A stretch of 64,000 nt of DNA from Ligustrum vulgare (taxonomy: Eukaryota; Streptophyta; Magnoliopsida; Lamiales; Oleaceae): NCBI GenBank assembly GCA_963555705.1, contig OY743179.1, positions 24,177,692 to 24,241,691 on the forward strand. Direction: 5' to 3'. Below the pieces are notes generated by a model. It saw only the letters and a list, made by a program, of their open reading frames with translations, made no database searches and was not told the origin of the DNA. The translations under genes were made by a program, and so were the position numbers. Shown one piece after another: positions 34,871 to 47,748 of this stretch; position 1 is the first letter of the stretch; every line of letters starts with the position of its first letter.

Positions 34871-35154
34871 ATGTTTGCATTGAGCAAAACCCTTGTTACA
34901 GGATTAGGATGCAATGGGGGAGTGGGGGCTACTCAACACTGTGATGTGAGGAAGTCACCTGCTGATGAGAGACTGGTGAGTAATTAGAATTGATTTGTTG
35001 ATTATATGAGTTGCTTGCTTGATTTCATAAATTGAGGGAGTCGATTTTGTAGGCGCAATTTGGGGAAGGAAGCAGACACAACGATAGATAATAGGAAGGA
35101 GGCCAGCGCTGTCAAGTTGCAAATTGCTGCAGAGGAATGCGTGGATTCTATGAG
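34871..35154 (+). pseudogene. Two exon-like blocks of an unidentified gene
   Basis: Block 1 (34871-34975) starts with ATG, encodes MFALSKTLVTGLGCNGGVG and ends ADERL at a consensus donor GTGAG. Block 2 (35053-35154) follows a TTTTGTAG acceptor and reads DNRKEASAVKLQIAAEE...VDSMR before a GTTTAT donor. Both have protein-like composition in AT-rich surroundings. The two open frames are not in phase if the obvious acceptor is used, so the transcript would be broken or spliced differently. I do not recognise the protein. Confidence 0.35.
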
Positions 35155-35950
35155 GTTTATCTCGATTTTTTCTTTGTTCTTGTTCATTTTTTTCTGATGC
35201 AAATGCAATCTTCGAGTTTTTATATGATTTGGATTTGTTTTATTCAATGATTAGTTTATTATACAAGAACTTTGTATCATTGAAGTGTATAGGGAAATTA
35301 GGGTTGAAGTTCTAATGTGAATCTGTGATGTTCTTTTGTCTTCAGTTTAGTTATTTTTTATTGCATTTTTTGTATTTTGAGGCTGTCAATTATTTGTCTC
35401 TATGAGCAATATAATTTCTAGAGCCCCAATGTATATTACGATAGCTTAGTAGTAGGATCTTCTGTAGTTATGTCATATTGCCATGCTCCATGAGTAGGCT
35501 GAGTGGTCATATATGTGTTATTTTTTAAGTTTTCGATGTTTTTTTTTTTTGGATTTTACAATGATCACTTATGAGCCTCATATTCCCTTTGAATTTGAAC
35601 TATGATTATATTGGATATTTGGATAAAAAATTTAGTTATTGTGCCGTCATCAGTCATCGGTCAACGATCCACGGTCAACCGCCGTCCACTCTAGCAGGAT
35701 TTTAATTAGTCCTGGATCCACCACTGTATGCAATAACACTATCATTCTCTCCTCTCTTCTTAAACAAAATTCTTGTATATTTGTTGCTTAATTTTGATTC
35801 TTCTTTCATTTCGTTTTTTTGGAGTACAAAAATCATAATTCCAGTTCGTTGTTCTTGTATTTTGGAGTGCTACAAATACAAGTAGAAGTCGTTATATCTT
35901 GGGAGTTGATTTCCGTAGTTCGTAAGTACCGTTGTGGGGCAAATTCGACT

Positions 35951-36096
35951 TAAGGACAAATTGTTCAACACTTGCCTCGACTTTGTCCCTTTCTTCTGTT
36001 TTCTCGTTTTACTTATCGTCTTAAGGACAAAATGTTCAACACTTACCTCGACTTTGTCCCTTCCTTCTTTTTTCTCGTTTTCCTTGTCGTTACTCC
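35951..36096. repeat. 73-bp tandem duplication
   Basis: CTTAAGGACAAATTGTTCAA... and CTTAAGGACAAAATGTTCAA... start two adjacent copies differing at a few positions. They create the short Phe/Ser-rich open frames here, which are not genes. Confidence 0.85.
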
Positions 36097-36623
36097 GTCC
36101 ATTTATCGGCACGAATTTCTTATTAATTATTATATTACTTTGGCGTCACTATATACTAAATATTCTAACATTTGTCACCTACATTGATACTGAATATTAT
36201 TACTCAATTAAATTTAGAGAGTAAATTTTTTATGGATTTCAATAATACTCTTTATTTTGACTTTTTTTTTTTTTTTTTTCTTTTAAAAAAAATTAATAGT
36301 TTTTTTTTTAATTTTTTTTATGTAAAAGTAGAGAGTCAATTTGTGTCTCTCTCCAAATTTAAATAGGCAAACTCATCCTAATTTAAAAAGTCAGAATAAA
36401 AAGCGAGTTGAAATTTATTTTAAAACTTTAATCTCTATAATAAAGAACATATTTTAATTAGACAGTCTATTGAAAATGTTATAAGAAGGAAAAATTAGAG
36501 ATACTTAATGAAAAAGAAAAACTTTTTTCGCTCTGCTTAGCATTATTTCTTATAAGGAGGTTTTTACTAATAGGTTGGAGGACAATCGTAGATGATGCAA
36601 AAAACTTCACTTTGCCTTTCTCA

Positions 36624-37483
36624 TAAGGGTGAATGCGGTTCGGTTTGGACGATTTTTTTGATATATTTTCAAGCCAAACTATATTTTTGACATATTTTCA
36701 AATCAAACCATTTTACTGTTTGGTTCAATTTTAATCCACGATTTACCTATCGACATAATATAATATATATTTTAAATGTCAAATTAATTCGTATTTTTAA
36801 TATATATAAAGGTAAATTAGAAGTTATTATAAACTAAAATATGTTAACGTTCTTTGATTAATTCTTTACCTCGTTACTCTTGCACTAGATTGATAATAAA
36901 AACATTATGATGAGTGAATAACTTCACTGAAATGTGGGAGCATGATTTTCAGACTATCAATTATCGATATGTACTACACATTATTTGAAAATTTGATAGC
37001 TCTAATCAAGGATTTAAGTTCTTCTTCATTTTTCAGCAGTTCATGTAATTACAACTTATTGTTGCATTATTTTGGTTAATTTTCTTGCTTAGTACATTTT
37101 TTTTTACCTTCAATGCATACATGGTCTAAACCGCAAAGTAGGAAACTTCTATACATTTTTTTCTAAAATCATCATAATGCAATGAAATTGAGAAAGACAT
37201 ACACGAGAATTTTATTTTCATAGATAAATTTGACTTATTTTTAGCGGAAACATGGTAAATTAAAATTAATAAAATTAATTTTTAATAAAAAAATAAAACG
37301 GTTTGGTTCGATTTTTTGCGATTTTTGAAAATCAAAACCTAAACCAAACCATTTAAAAACGTTTTGGGTTGAGTTTGAGAGAGAGAGAAAAAAAACTATG
37401 GGTCCATGAGGTCTCTAATCAAAGGTTTCAATCCAAAGAGTTAGGTTCGATTTGCAGTTTCACGATTTTTTTGTGCACTCCTA
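36624..37483. mobile_element. hAT-type MITE with 8-bp target duplication
   Basis: Left end TAAGGGTGAATGCGGTTCGG, right end TTTTGTGCACTCCTA. CTTTCTCA occurs on both sides (36616-36623 and 37484-37491). Internal GGTTTGG/CCAAACC inverted pairs. 860 bp, noncoding. Confidence 0.85.
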
Positions 37484-37549
37484 CTTTCTCATTTGCTCAA
37501 GGTCGTTGAGAGACTCTAGAACATTAACTCGATCACGATGGCTTCTCGA

Positions 37550-38032
37550 TAGGGGTGGGCGTTGGTCGGGTTGGGTCGGTTGGACCCCAACCCGAACCCA
37601 ATCCGACTTAGTCGGTTTCGTAAAAAATAAACCCAACACAATCAAGTCTCGATCGAGTTGGATTGGGTTCGCGGTTTGTGCTTTAGCCCAAATTGAATTT
37701 TTTTTTTGCAAATCATCCTTTTTTATTTACTGGCCCAATTAAATAAGTTGACGTCAAAAAAAAAAAAAAAGTAACGAAAATACTCATTTTTATTGCAAAT
37801 GTTGGGCTTGAATTTTTGAAATTTAAATAAATGGACAATTTTTTTATTTTTATTAGGTTGGGTTGGGTTGAGTCGGGTTTGTGACCCAACCAACAATTCG
37901 ACCCAACCCGACCAAAAAAAATTAAATATAATCCAAACTTAACCCATTTTTTATAAAAAATGGACACAAATTAATCGGGTTAGATCGGATTGGGAGGTTT
38001 TGATAATTTAAATTGAATTATGTCCACCCCTG
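37550..38032. mobile_element. hAT-type MITE with 8-bp target duplication
   Basis: Left end TAGGGGTGGGCG, right end TGTCCACCCCTG. CTTCTCGA occurs on both sides (37542-37549 and 38033-38040). 483 bp, with inverted GGGTTGGG/CCCAACCC blocks. The pre-insertion sequence ...GATGGCTTCTCGATGG... can be inferred from the duplication. 38041-38957 has only AT-rich DNA and one short MITE-like copy (about 38750-38870). Confidence 0.9.
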
Positions 38033-39607
38033 CTTCTCGATGGCCTCACTAGGGTAAAAATGGTAAGAGAGGAGGCACGGGTTAGTTAAAGTTGAGGAAG
38101 GATGTGAATAGGATGAAAAGACAATTTTCCGTAATAAATAAATTAACATACGATGATGTCTAAAGAGAATCTTTTACATGAAAAGAAAAAGTTACTTGTA
38201 ATTATTTTCCTCTTTAACCACTAAGAAAATATCATATGGCCATTACAAAAAAAAAAATAAAAAAAAATAAAAAAAAATCGCTTTAAGCTTAATCTCAACA
38301 TGTCATTTCACGTTCAAATTATATTTTATCGATGAATAGTATATAAATTTTAATAATGAATTATTTTTGTGTTATCTTTAATGTAGAAATAAATGAACCA
38401 ATAATTTGTGTTCAAGCTCATTCCATTTTTACTACTTGTACATATTTGTTGACATAAATGTTGACATAATGTGATGTAAAAGTATGTGAAGATTTAAATG
38501 ATGATGTGATGTGTGAAAAATAAAATTATATCACGTATACATTATCGTAGTACTACTGATTTGCCTTCCTAGTTAATTTCTTGCATTTTTATAGACTCAT
38601 GAGAAATCAGCCTAAAATTCTTGGAATCAAGTAGGGTAGGCTATGATAAAAAAACCTTTCATTTTCTTGAATGAAAGCTGGCTGATTCCTCAGTAAAAAG
38701 GTAAAGCAAAAGGGAAAACAAAGAGTCAAAGGAAAGTTGTTCTCAACCTTTTCAAGTTTTATTTACACAATTATTACAATTTATAAACAATATAATTTCT
38801 CAAACTATTTTTTAACTGCATATTTTCTCTCTTTAATTTCCAATCATACATTTATCTAAAAAAACCAAAAAAAAAAAAAAACTGACAATGTAGACGACAG
38901 AACGCATTGTTAATTCAAATACACAATCATGTCAAAAAAATAAAAAAATCACTAGTCCATAAAGGTAGAGATGACAAACAGGCTGAGCCACTCGTCGGTT
39001 CGACTTGCCATTTTAGCTACCCAGTGGACGAGCCGATCGCCCAAGTTGAACCACGAGCCAAGCATCTCGTGGTCCAACGAGTCACGAGCCTCCACAAGTC
39101 TAAAGAGCTGACGAGCCGAGTGGCTCGTTGGCTCGCAAAAAAAAAAAAAATAATAATAAAATAAATAAAAAACCAAAAAAGTTGGTAACAGACACAATTG
39201 TGACCGCTACTTTTAATTTTTTTTCCCTATAAATACTACCTTCGACCTTCACACCACTACAGACCAATCTTTTAACTCTTCTAATTCTTAATTCTTAGTC
39301 CAAAACTCTTGACTAGTGGTCACGAGCCTAATGAGTAGCTCGCCGCTCGCAATAAATAAATAAATAAATAAAAATAAAAAATCAAAAAAGTTGGTAATGG
39401 TCACAATTGTGACCGTTACTTTTAATTTTTTTTTTTTTCATTTTTTTCCTATAAATACTACCTTCAACCTTCATATCACTCAACACCAATCTCTCAACTC
39501 TTTTAATTCTTACTTCTTAGACCCAAACTCTCTCGACTCTAATATAATTATAAAATTATTACTTACATTTACATACTTCATTCTCTCAATTTGTCATTAC
39601 ATTTGCA

Positions 39608-41566
39608 CTAGTATTCGCACCAGTGCGATGCACGGGACAAAAAATTATAATTATTAATTATTGAATAACTAAATAAATCTATTAAAAATGTGAGAAATAG
39701 AAAAAAAATATAAATCTATTTTTTACTTGTGTCGAAAATCTATGATTTCTTTAAAAAGTAAAAGTTGAAACAAATATTAATCTAAAAATAATAAGATTAA
39801 TCAAAATTATAACGCAAAAATGTAAGCAAACTTCTGTATTTCTTTGCCCGACAAATTTGTAATAAATTGATAATATGTTCCGAGATGTTGTTATTGTCAA
39901 ATATATCAATGCATCTTTTTTGCATACTCAGTCAATAGCTTCATAGATTGATGATTTTTTCTATTTTCAAAATAATAATAATAATCATTATTCTAAACAA
40001 TTGTAATTCAAAACTATAAAATTAAAAAAAATGACAATACTCCAAATCTTCAATAACATCCATTCAAACACATACAAAAAATATAATAATAAAAATGAAT
40101 AAATAAACCAATATAAACGAAATCAGGAAATTTGTAAAAACCTATAAAATCTATATAAAGAACAAAACTGAGTCTTATCTATCTCTTGTATTACCATCAT
40201 ATTAGCAAAGTGACAAAGTTCAGTATATACACATGTCTTGTACTTTGCGTTGTTGTGAACAACTGAGAAGTGACGCTTTACGTTCAATCGTCCCTCAAGC
40301 AACTAATGTTTAAAAACTCATACAAAAAATATAATAATAATCGGATCACTCTTAATCTCATCTTTTAAAACAATCTCTCCAATAACATCCATTCAAACAC
40401 ATACAAAAAATATAATAATAAAAATGAATAAATAAACCAATATAAACGAAATCAGGAAATTTGTAAAAACTTATAAAATCTATATAAAGAACAAAACTGA
40501 GTCTTATCTATCTCTTGTATTACCAACATATTAGCAAAGTGACAAAGTTCAGTATATACACATGTCTTGTACTTTGCGTTGTTGTGAACAACTGAGAAGT
40601 GACGCTTTACGTTCAATCGTCCCTCAAGCAACTAATGTTTAAAAACTCTAATCAATCACTTCTTAACTTCTACTTGAATACAACAACTCTACGAACACAC
40701 ATAACAAAACTTTTTATTCGAACCATATAAATATTAGAACTAAACATTATGAGTCCATAACAAAATTATTTTATTTTATTTTAAATTTCGAATTCATTTT
40801 TTATTACTTATGAAACTTTATTAAAATAAACATTCATTATTTTACATGAATTCAAAATTTGAAATAAAATAAAAAATTGATTATTCAATTAACATCTTAC
40901 TACAAATGTTTATAAACAAACTAAAGAGTACAAAAAATAAATAAATTAAACTACGTAAAAAAACAGTTGAAAGCATATTTACAACTAAACATTATGGGTC
41001 CATAAAATAAAATACATAAAAAAAGTAAACTAATGTTAATAGTGCTTATAAATCAACTAAAAACGTAAAATGTTAAGAAATCAAAATATGTAAAAAAAAC
41101 TAAACTAATGTAAACAGTGCTTATAAACCAACTAAGAAATAAAATTTTAAGAAATCAAAATACGGAAAAAAAAAACTAAACTAATGTAATTATTAAACTA
41201 TATATATATTAAAAAAAAGAAATCGGTCATGTTCATTATTATTTTAACTAAATTTCAAATGAAATAAAAATCATTTATTAAAAAATAACTGATACAATTA
41301 TTTCAAAAAAAAAAAAGCAACATTTAATTGACTATATGAAACGAAAACATTTTAACAAATTTAACTACTTTTAGTTTAAAATCCATATAAAATATTAAAG
41401 CCATTAAATATAGCTGGTACATTAATTACATGATGCGCACGCCAAAGTTATTTAATGACAGAAGATTAACAATTGGATCTTAAGGAAAAAAATAAAAAAT
41501 AAAAATAGAAAAATGTAGTGTTTTGGCGGGAAAAATTGGCTAGACTTTGTGATTATAATCTATCTA
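39608..41566 (-). mobile_element. Helitron (minus orientation), 5' part uncertain
   Basis: The minus strand ends in a hairpin TCGCAC/GTGCGA with a 2-nt loop, a short spacer, and CTAG (39608-39611) followed by T, a Helitron 3' terminus. The body is AT-rich and noncoding and includes the 329-bp-period duplication at 40051-40650. No clear 5' TC end was found; the limit given is the start of the neighbouring Helitron. Confidence 0.6.
40051..40650. repeat. Tandem duplication, 329-bp period
   Basis: CAATAACATCCATTCAAACA starts near-identical blocks of about 270 bp at 40051 and 40380, separated by about 60 bp of unlike sequence. Only a couple of differences are seen, so it is recent. Confidence 0.9.
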
Positions 41567-44232
41567 TCTACACTATCTTAAAAGTGTGGATAGTGAAGAA
41601 TCTTTCACATCACCATTTTGCCCTCATATTTTTTTGCCTTAAATCAATTATACCCTCCTTTAATATTCCAATTAACTAATTAATTAAGTTAAACAAAACA
41701 ATGACTCATTATTGTGATCCCATAAATACATAATAATAAAAAAAAAGTTTCAAATTTTGTCCTCATATTTTTTACTCTATACCAATTATACCCTCCTTTA
41801 ATATTCCAATTAACTAATTAATTAAGTTAAACAAAACAAGGACTTATTAGTATGATCCCATAAACACATAATAATAACACAAAAGATCCAAGATAAAATA
41901 TGCACATTACATTACACGATCAAAGCTTTCTAGGTCATTTCTCACACCTTGCTTCGTCACTGTGAAATATTTCTTTCTTTATTGTCATTGTAGGAATTTT
42001 TCAAATTATTATTGTTTGGATTATCAATTGTACTAGAATGAAAACGAAAATATCGTATATACTCTACACTATCTTAAAAGTATGAATAGTGGAGAATCTT
42101 TCATACCACCATTTTGCCCTCGTATTTTTGCTCTAAATCAATTATACCCTCCTTTAATATTCCAATTAACTAATTAATTAATTTAAACAAAACAAGGATT
42201 CATTAGTATGTTCTCATAAACACATAATAATAACACAAAAGCTCTAAGCTAAAATATGCACATTACATTATACGATCAAAGATTTCTAGGTCATTTCTCA
42301 CACCTTACTTCGTCACTATGAAATATTTCTCTCTTTATTGTCATTGTAGAAATTTTTCAAATTATGATTGTTTGGATTATCAATTGTACTAGAATGAAAA
42401 CCACAATATCGTAATAGGCTAAAAAATAATTTTTTAATTTGTCTCTGATATTTTTTTAATTAAATATTTTGTAATCATTTTCTTTATAAGGTCTGAAGAT
42501 GGATATTTGAAGTTAGTGAAAGGGAAAATGGCTAAAATTAGTGGTAAAAAAGTTCTTCATAATTTTTTTAACATCCAAACTGTACAAAGCCTGTGTCGTG
42601 GTAAACTTTTTCTTATGTTATCTTTACTCAATTTGAAGCATGAAATTGACATCAAAAATTCAAAATTTACAATATTTTGAGAAATTTATTGAAAAATCTG
42701 CTTAATTTATTTTTCCTTACAAATTTTCAGTTAATTAAATAATAAATAAAAATATGATTGAAATTCTATTCTACATTCTACATTATCTTAAAAGTATGGA
42801 AAGTGGAGAATCTTTCACATCACCATTTTGTCCTCATATTTTTTGCTCTAAACCAATTATACCATCCTTTAATATTTCAATTAACTAATTAATTAAGTTA
42901 AACAAAACAAGGACTTATTAGTATGATCCCATAAACACATAATAATAGCACAAAAGCTCCAAACTAAAATATACAAATTACATTACACGATCAAAGACTT
43001 ATAGGTCATTTCTCACACACTGCTTTGCAACTGTGAAATATTTTTCTCTTTCTTGTCATTGTAGAAAATTTTCAAATTATTATTGTTTGGGTTATCAATT
43101 GTACTAGAATGAAAACGACAATATCGTAATAGGTTAAATAAATACATTTTTTAATTTGTCTCTGATATTTTTTAAATTAAATATTCTGTAATCATTTTTT
43201 TTATAAGGTCTGAAGATGGATATTTGAAGTTATTGAAAGGGGAAATTGGCTAAAATGAGTAGTAAAAAAATTCTTCACAATTTTTTTAACATCCAGATCA
43301 TACAAAGCCTGTGTTGTGGTAAACTTTTTTCTTACGTTATCTTTTTTCAATTTGAAGCATGAAATTGACATCAAAATCAACAATATTTTGAGAAATTTAT
43401 TGAAAAATCTGCATAATTTAATTTTCCTTACAAATTTTCAATTAATTAAATAATAAAGAAAAATATGATTGAAATTTGAACTATTTTATAACTTTCTACT
43501 ATTCAATGCAAATTGTCCTATTCAGTAATATTTAAATTCTTACATCATTTAACAAACTCATTAGAGGAATTACATCATTTACTATACAAGACATACAACA
43601 TATTTTTTTCAGATTAATTGTTGAACACACTAATTACTATTTCTTTGTTCAAATTTACATAGTTATTTTATTTTCAATTTAGACTGATTACTTACTACAT
43701 CAATATCTTCTTCTGAAGATGTATAGAGTGTTAAACTATATGTCACACTTTTCGCATAAAATTTTAATGCGAACACCAAATGTCTTTGTAAATGTCGAAT
43801 ACAAAAATAATAAAAATTATGGAACGTTAACAAAAATTATTGTGTACAAAAAAAGTTTCATTGTAACCATAATGTTATATTTTAGTTCATTGAAATATTG
43901 TAAATATTATTAAAAAATTATTTATTACTACAAAAATTTCACAAATTATTCTTCCTTTACATAAGATGTGTAATGTGCAAAATAGTATTGTAGTCATAAC
44001 AAAACAAAACAAAAAAAAAAAAAACATTACATTTTGATTTATTCTACGTACATTTTCACATTATATACATAAATTAAAAAAAAAAAAAACTCATATCAAC
44101 AATTTCAATTTTTTTCTTTTAATAATATTTTTTACTTTAACAACTTTCAAAAAATAGTATTAATTCTACGAAAATATTGCGCATAACATGCATCCTATAC
44201 GTAAGACGTGCAACGCACGTGCTTGCTACTAG
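41567..44232 (+). mobile_element. Helitron (plus orientation) with repeated 5' ends
   Basis: The 3' end is a hairpin CGTGC-AAC-GCACG at about 44206-44218, then CTAG (44229-44232) and host T. The 5' end is TCTACACTATCTTAAAAGTG at 41567, preceded by A. The same 5' sequence recurs at about 42063 and 42775, each followed by the same body ('tttgccctcatattttt', 'taccctcctttaatattcca', 'attacacgatcaaag'), with a further body-only copy from about 41740. It appears to be three or four stacked truncated copies sharing one 3' end. No Rep/helicase. Non-autonomous. Confidence 0.65.
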
Positions 44233-44372
44233 TATATATAAAGATGAATATATCTCATTCAATTATTATTATTTTATTTATACAATTATACACACACAAT
44301 TTTCAATATTCTTATCACTGTTCTACCACTACAATTACACACATTTCATTTTCTATTTCAAATTTTCAACAT

Positions 44373-46586
44373 ATGGATCCCAACAGTGGAAGATTTGTTA
44401 ATGAATTGTTCGATGATTCACTTGGATTTGGGGGGCATGATGACTCAACACCATAATCTCACTCTCATTTCAACGATCAATTTGCCAGTCTCAACGACAT
44501 ACCAATTCCTGAAAATATTGAAGAAGATCCATTAAATCAACGAATTTAGAAGATTTTGAAGAAGATGCGGATGTTCAAATCTTACAAAATGATCCCGATA
44601 TTCCCGACACAAGAGGGAAACGAAAAGCTAGAAAAGGTAAGAAGCATACTGCAAAGTGTTGGGATCACTTTAAATTGGTTACAACGGGGAAAACAATTGA
44701 GGGAACTCAAGAGTTCAAAGTTGTATGCAAATATTCTGTTCAACATTTGACATAGCAAAAGGGCATTGGTACTACATAACCCAGCCGTCACTTTCGCAAG
44801 TGTCAGACCAAGCAGAGTTCGTTGAATCAAATCAAAGTCAACTACAATTTGGTTCATCCGCTAGTGGTTCTGCAGCTGGATCTACATTTTCATATTGGAT
44901 GTATTCCGAAGAAGACCGGCATGGTTTAGTTCGTTGTCGAAGCGAAGTTTCCACTAAGCATATTGAACAATGAACACTTTGTTACCTACATCAAACGTTA
45001 TCTTCAACCCAGGTACGTTAGTATTAGTCGAAACACTCTGCGTTCTGATGCAATAGAATATTTTCTTAAAATTAAGAAGCAATTAATAGTCGATTTAAAT
45101 AAATATGGTGATATTATTTCTTTTACTTCCGATCTTTGGGAATGTATTAAGAAAAAAGTTATATGGCTGCAACTGCACACTACATTTATCCACTTTGGGT
45201 TATGCATAAAAAATTATTGCTTTTAAAATTATAGAATTTCCTCATAACGCAGTCAACCTATTTAATGATATACTGCAAATTGTTAGAGAATATGAGTTTG
45301 AAAGTAAAATCTGATTATTTATTTTCGATAATACTAGTGTAAATAAGCTTGTAGTAGATAAGTTATGTAGAATATTTAATCCGGAATTTGGTAATTTTTT
45401 ATTACATGTTAGATGCGTTTGTCATATTTTAAATTTAAATGTTCAGGATGGAATGAAACATATTAAAGATCAAATGGATAAAATTAGAGATGCATTAATG
45501 CACATAACCATATTACCTAGTAGAAAACAATATTTTGAAGAGATGTATTCACAATACGATTTAGATCCTAAGAAATTTGTAACCGATGTAGGTCATAGGT
45601 GAAACTCTACATATTTGTTACTTAAATCATGTGAAGGTTATGAACACATAATAACTGAGTATTATAACAGTAGAAGACTTAGGAATGAAAATGATTCTCT
45701 ATTAATAGAATATGATTGGGAAGTTGCTTTTAAAGTCAAAAGACTTTTGACGAGTTTTTACAATTCAACCAACATATTATTTGAGGTATATTACCCAACT
45801 AGTTCAAGAGTTTTTGAACATCTTTATGTTATTGCAAGAATCTTTTATAGATATAGAAATGACTCATTTTTTATTGATATGATAATTGTTAGGGAAATAA
45901 AATTTAGAAAATATTGGGAAGATTTACCTACGTTATTTCTCTTAGCTTGCATAATGGACCCGCGTTACAATTTAAAGGATACCAAACTTTTTGTTTCAAA
46001 AATCAGTAGCTCGTTTATTTTGAAAACCCTATCACTTATAATAATTTAGAAATCACGTTAGTAAACATGTATACTGTATATGCAGATGATTAGGAACTAA
46101 TGTTAGTCATAAACAATTTGTACCATCACGTGCCACTGCACTTGGAGACGACAAAGTAGAATTATACAATCTAATGGAAGAAATCAGTTAAACACGAGGA
46201 ACTTCTTCTTATAGTATGTCTCCTAATTGTAACGAATTAGGTCCACTTGTAATACCTGAAGAACTGAAAATATATTTTCAACAATATTTACTTAGAAATG
46301 TGGAGCGTGCTGATTCTTTAGAATTTGATTTACTTTAATATTGGCGAACGAACGAAGATATCCTATTGTTTCAGCCATAGCAAAGGATCTACTAACACTT
46401 CTGGTTAGCACGGTAGCTTCGGAGTATGCTTTTAGTGCATGTAATAGGGTTTTATCAGAAGTTAGGAAACGATTCAAAGAAGATATTTTGGAAGCGTTAA
46501 TGTGTGTCAAATATTGGCAAGACGCTCATTTTCGTATACGAAATAAGTACGCCGAAATTGCATGCAGTCAGATAAATGATATTTAA
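44373..46586 (+). pseudogene. hAT transposase (BED finger, hATC), multiply broken
   Basis: Starts MDPNSGRFVNELF at 44373. A BED-type zinc finger is at about 44606-44750 (KKHTAKCWDHFKLV, then VVCKYS, where the second Cys is Ser). The middle has RYLQPRYVSISRNTLRSD and ISFTSDLW (44963-45170), a catalytic-core type region with VRCVCHILNLN-like sequence near 45410, then YEHIITEYYNSRR and a YYPTSSRVFEHLY block (45615-46049). The C-terminal hATC dimerisation region is 46341-46586 (VSTVASEYAFSACNRVLSE). Stops and frameshifts separate these blocks, for example near 44456, 44753, 45230, 45313, 45601, 46049 and 46190. Family transposases cut and paste the element and are usually about 650-700 residues. 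This copy is dead. Confidence 0.85.
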
Positions 46587-47748
46587 TTTTAAACTTTTAA
46601 TTTCTTTATATAAAATACAATTTTGAGTTCAAAACAAAAATTGTACCCGTAACAAGTTTTTTGTTACAATTTTAACTCCACCTACTAGAAAATTCAATTA
46701 TTCAATTTAGTAGCCCGTCTTACGCTCGAAAAAAAGGAGGAGGTTTTTACTTTTAATTTTTAAAATTTTAAATTTTAATTTACTTACTCAATTTTAGATT
46801 TTTCTTTTTCAAATTATAATTGGAGATTTGAACAAGTTTTTACGTTATAATTCATTCTTTCATTCACTAACAATTTACTTATTAATTTATTAATTACATT
46901 ACTTACATTTACATAACTAATTATAAATTTATATATAATATATAATATTGATATAATTCAAACATTTTAACTTAGTTACCATCTTTAAAAAAATAAAATT
47001 ATAACGACCCGATGAGCCGAAGCTTGGCCCGTCACAGGCGAAACGAGTCGAACATAGGCACGAGCCGAGGGCTACATAAAGGAGCCTAAACATTTGAAGT
47101 ATGAACAATGGTTAATTACCTGAATGATCCCTGAATTTTGTAAGAGATTTACAGGGGTATGGACTTCATAAATTTTCCATTAGTCACTAAACTTTACAAA
47201 ATGAATATAATTGCATTCACCACTCAGTGATTATTGAAACACTTTTCAAAATGACCAATGAGAAACTTTTGAAGTTGCGGTGACCAAGAAATTTCTAAAT
47301 TATTAAATAATTATTTAAATTATTAAAAACATGTCGCTACGATCTCAATTATTTTAAATTAAAATTTAAACGTATTCATCTAGCCACGTCGAGTATTTTT
47401 CGAGTAAAAAAATATAAAATCGAGTCCAATTCGATTTTAAGCCAATTTCGAGTTTCTAAAAAAATATTTAAATCCAAACTCGTTTTTAATTCCCAAAATA
47501 TTTTTCAAATTTCTTATGATTATTCGAAATTATCTTTTAATACAATTTTTATCCGGTTAGAAGTTGTCATGATTTATCCTTATCATGTCTAATCTTTTCA
47601 CAATTCTATTTCAATTACATCATATCTCAACCAATCAATACATATATATACCCCCATTCTCATTTACAACTCATACTCAAAATTTCAGTAAACTCTCGAA
47701 TAAGTTTTCTGCCTTCTTCCACGAAAACCAACTCAAGACCCAACCTGC

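Larger units (their letters stand above)
34468..35726. mobile_element. hAT-type element with possible captured gene pieces
   Basis: The left end AAAGGGCGGATCCAG and right end CTGGATCCACCACTG are inverted repeats of the CAGTGGCGGATCCAG type common to plant hAT MITEs. Flanks TATGTAAT (34460-34467) and TATGCAAT (35727-35734) form an 8-bp duplication with one mismatch. 1259 bp. The inside is not simply AT-rich filler: it has two exon-like blocks with good splice signals, so it may be a transduplicating (Pack-type) hAT. Confidence 0.65.
38966..47074 (+). mobile_element. hAT transposon with transposase relic and nested Helitrons
   Basis: Bounded by a perfect 8-bp duplication CATAAAGG (38958-38965 and 47075-47082). 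The left end is TAGAGATGACAAACAGGC; the right end ...CGAGCCGAGGGCTA is an eroded partner. GAGCC/GGCTC-rich subterminal repeats occur at both ends (38980-39140 and 47005-47070). Without the Helitron insert (39608-44232) the element is about 3.5 kb, normal for an autonomous hAT. Its 5' leader has a roughly 215-bp tandem duplication (about 39110-39320 and 39325-39540), each copy with TATAAATACTACCTT, so the promoter itself was duplicated. The transposase is at 44373-46586. Confidence 0.85.
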
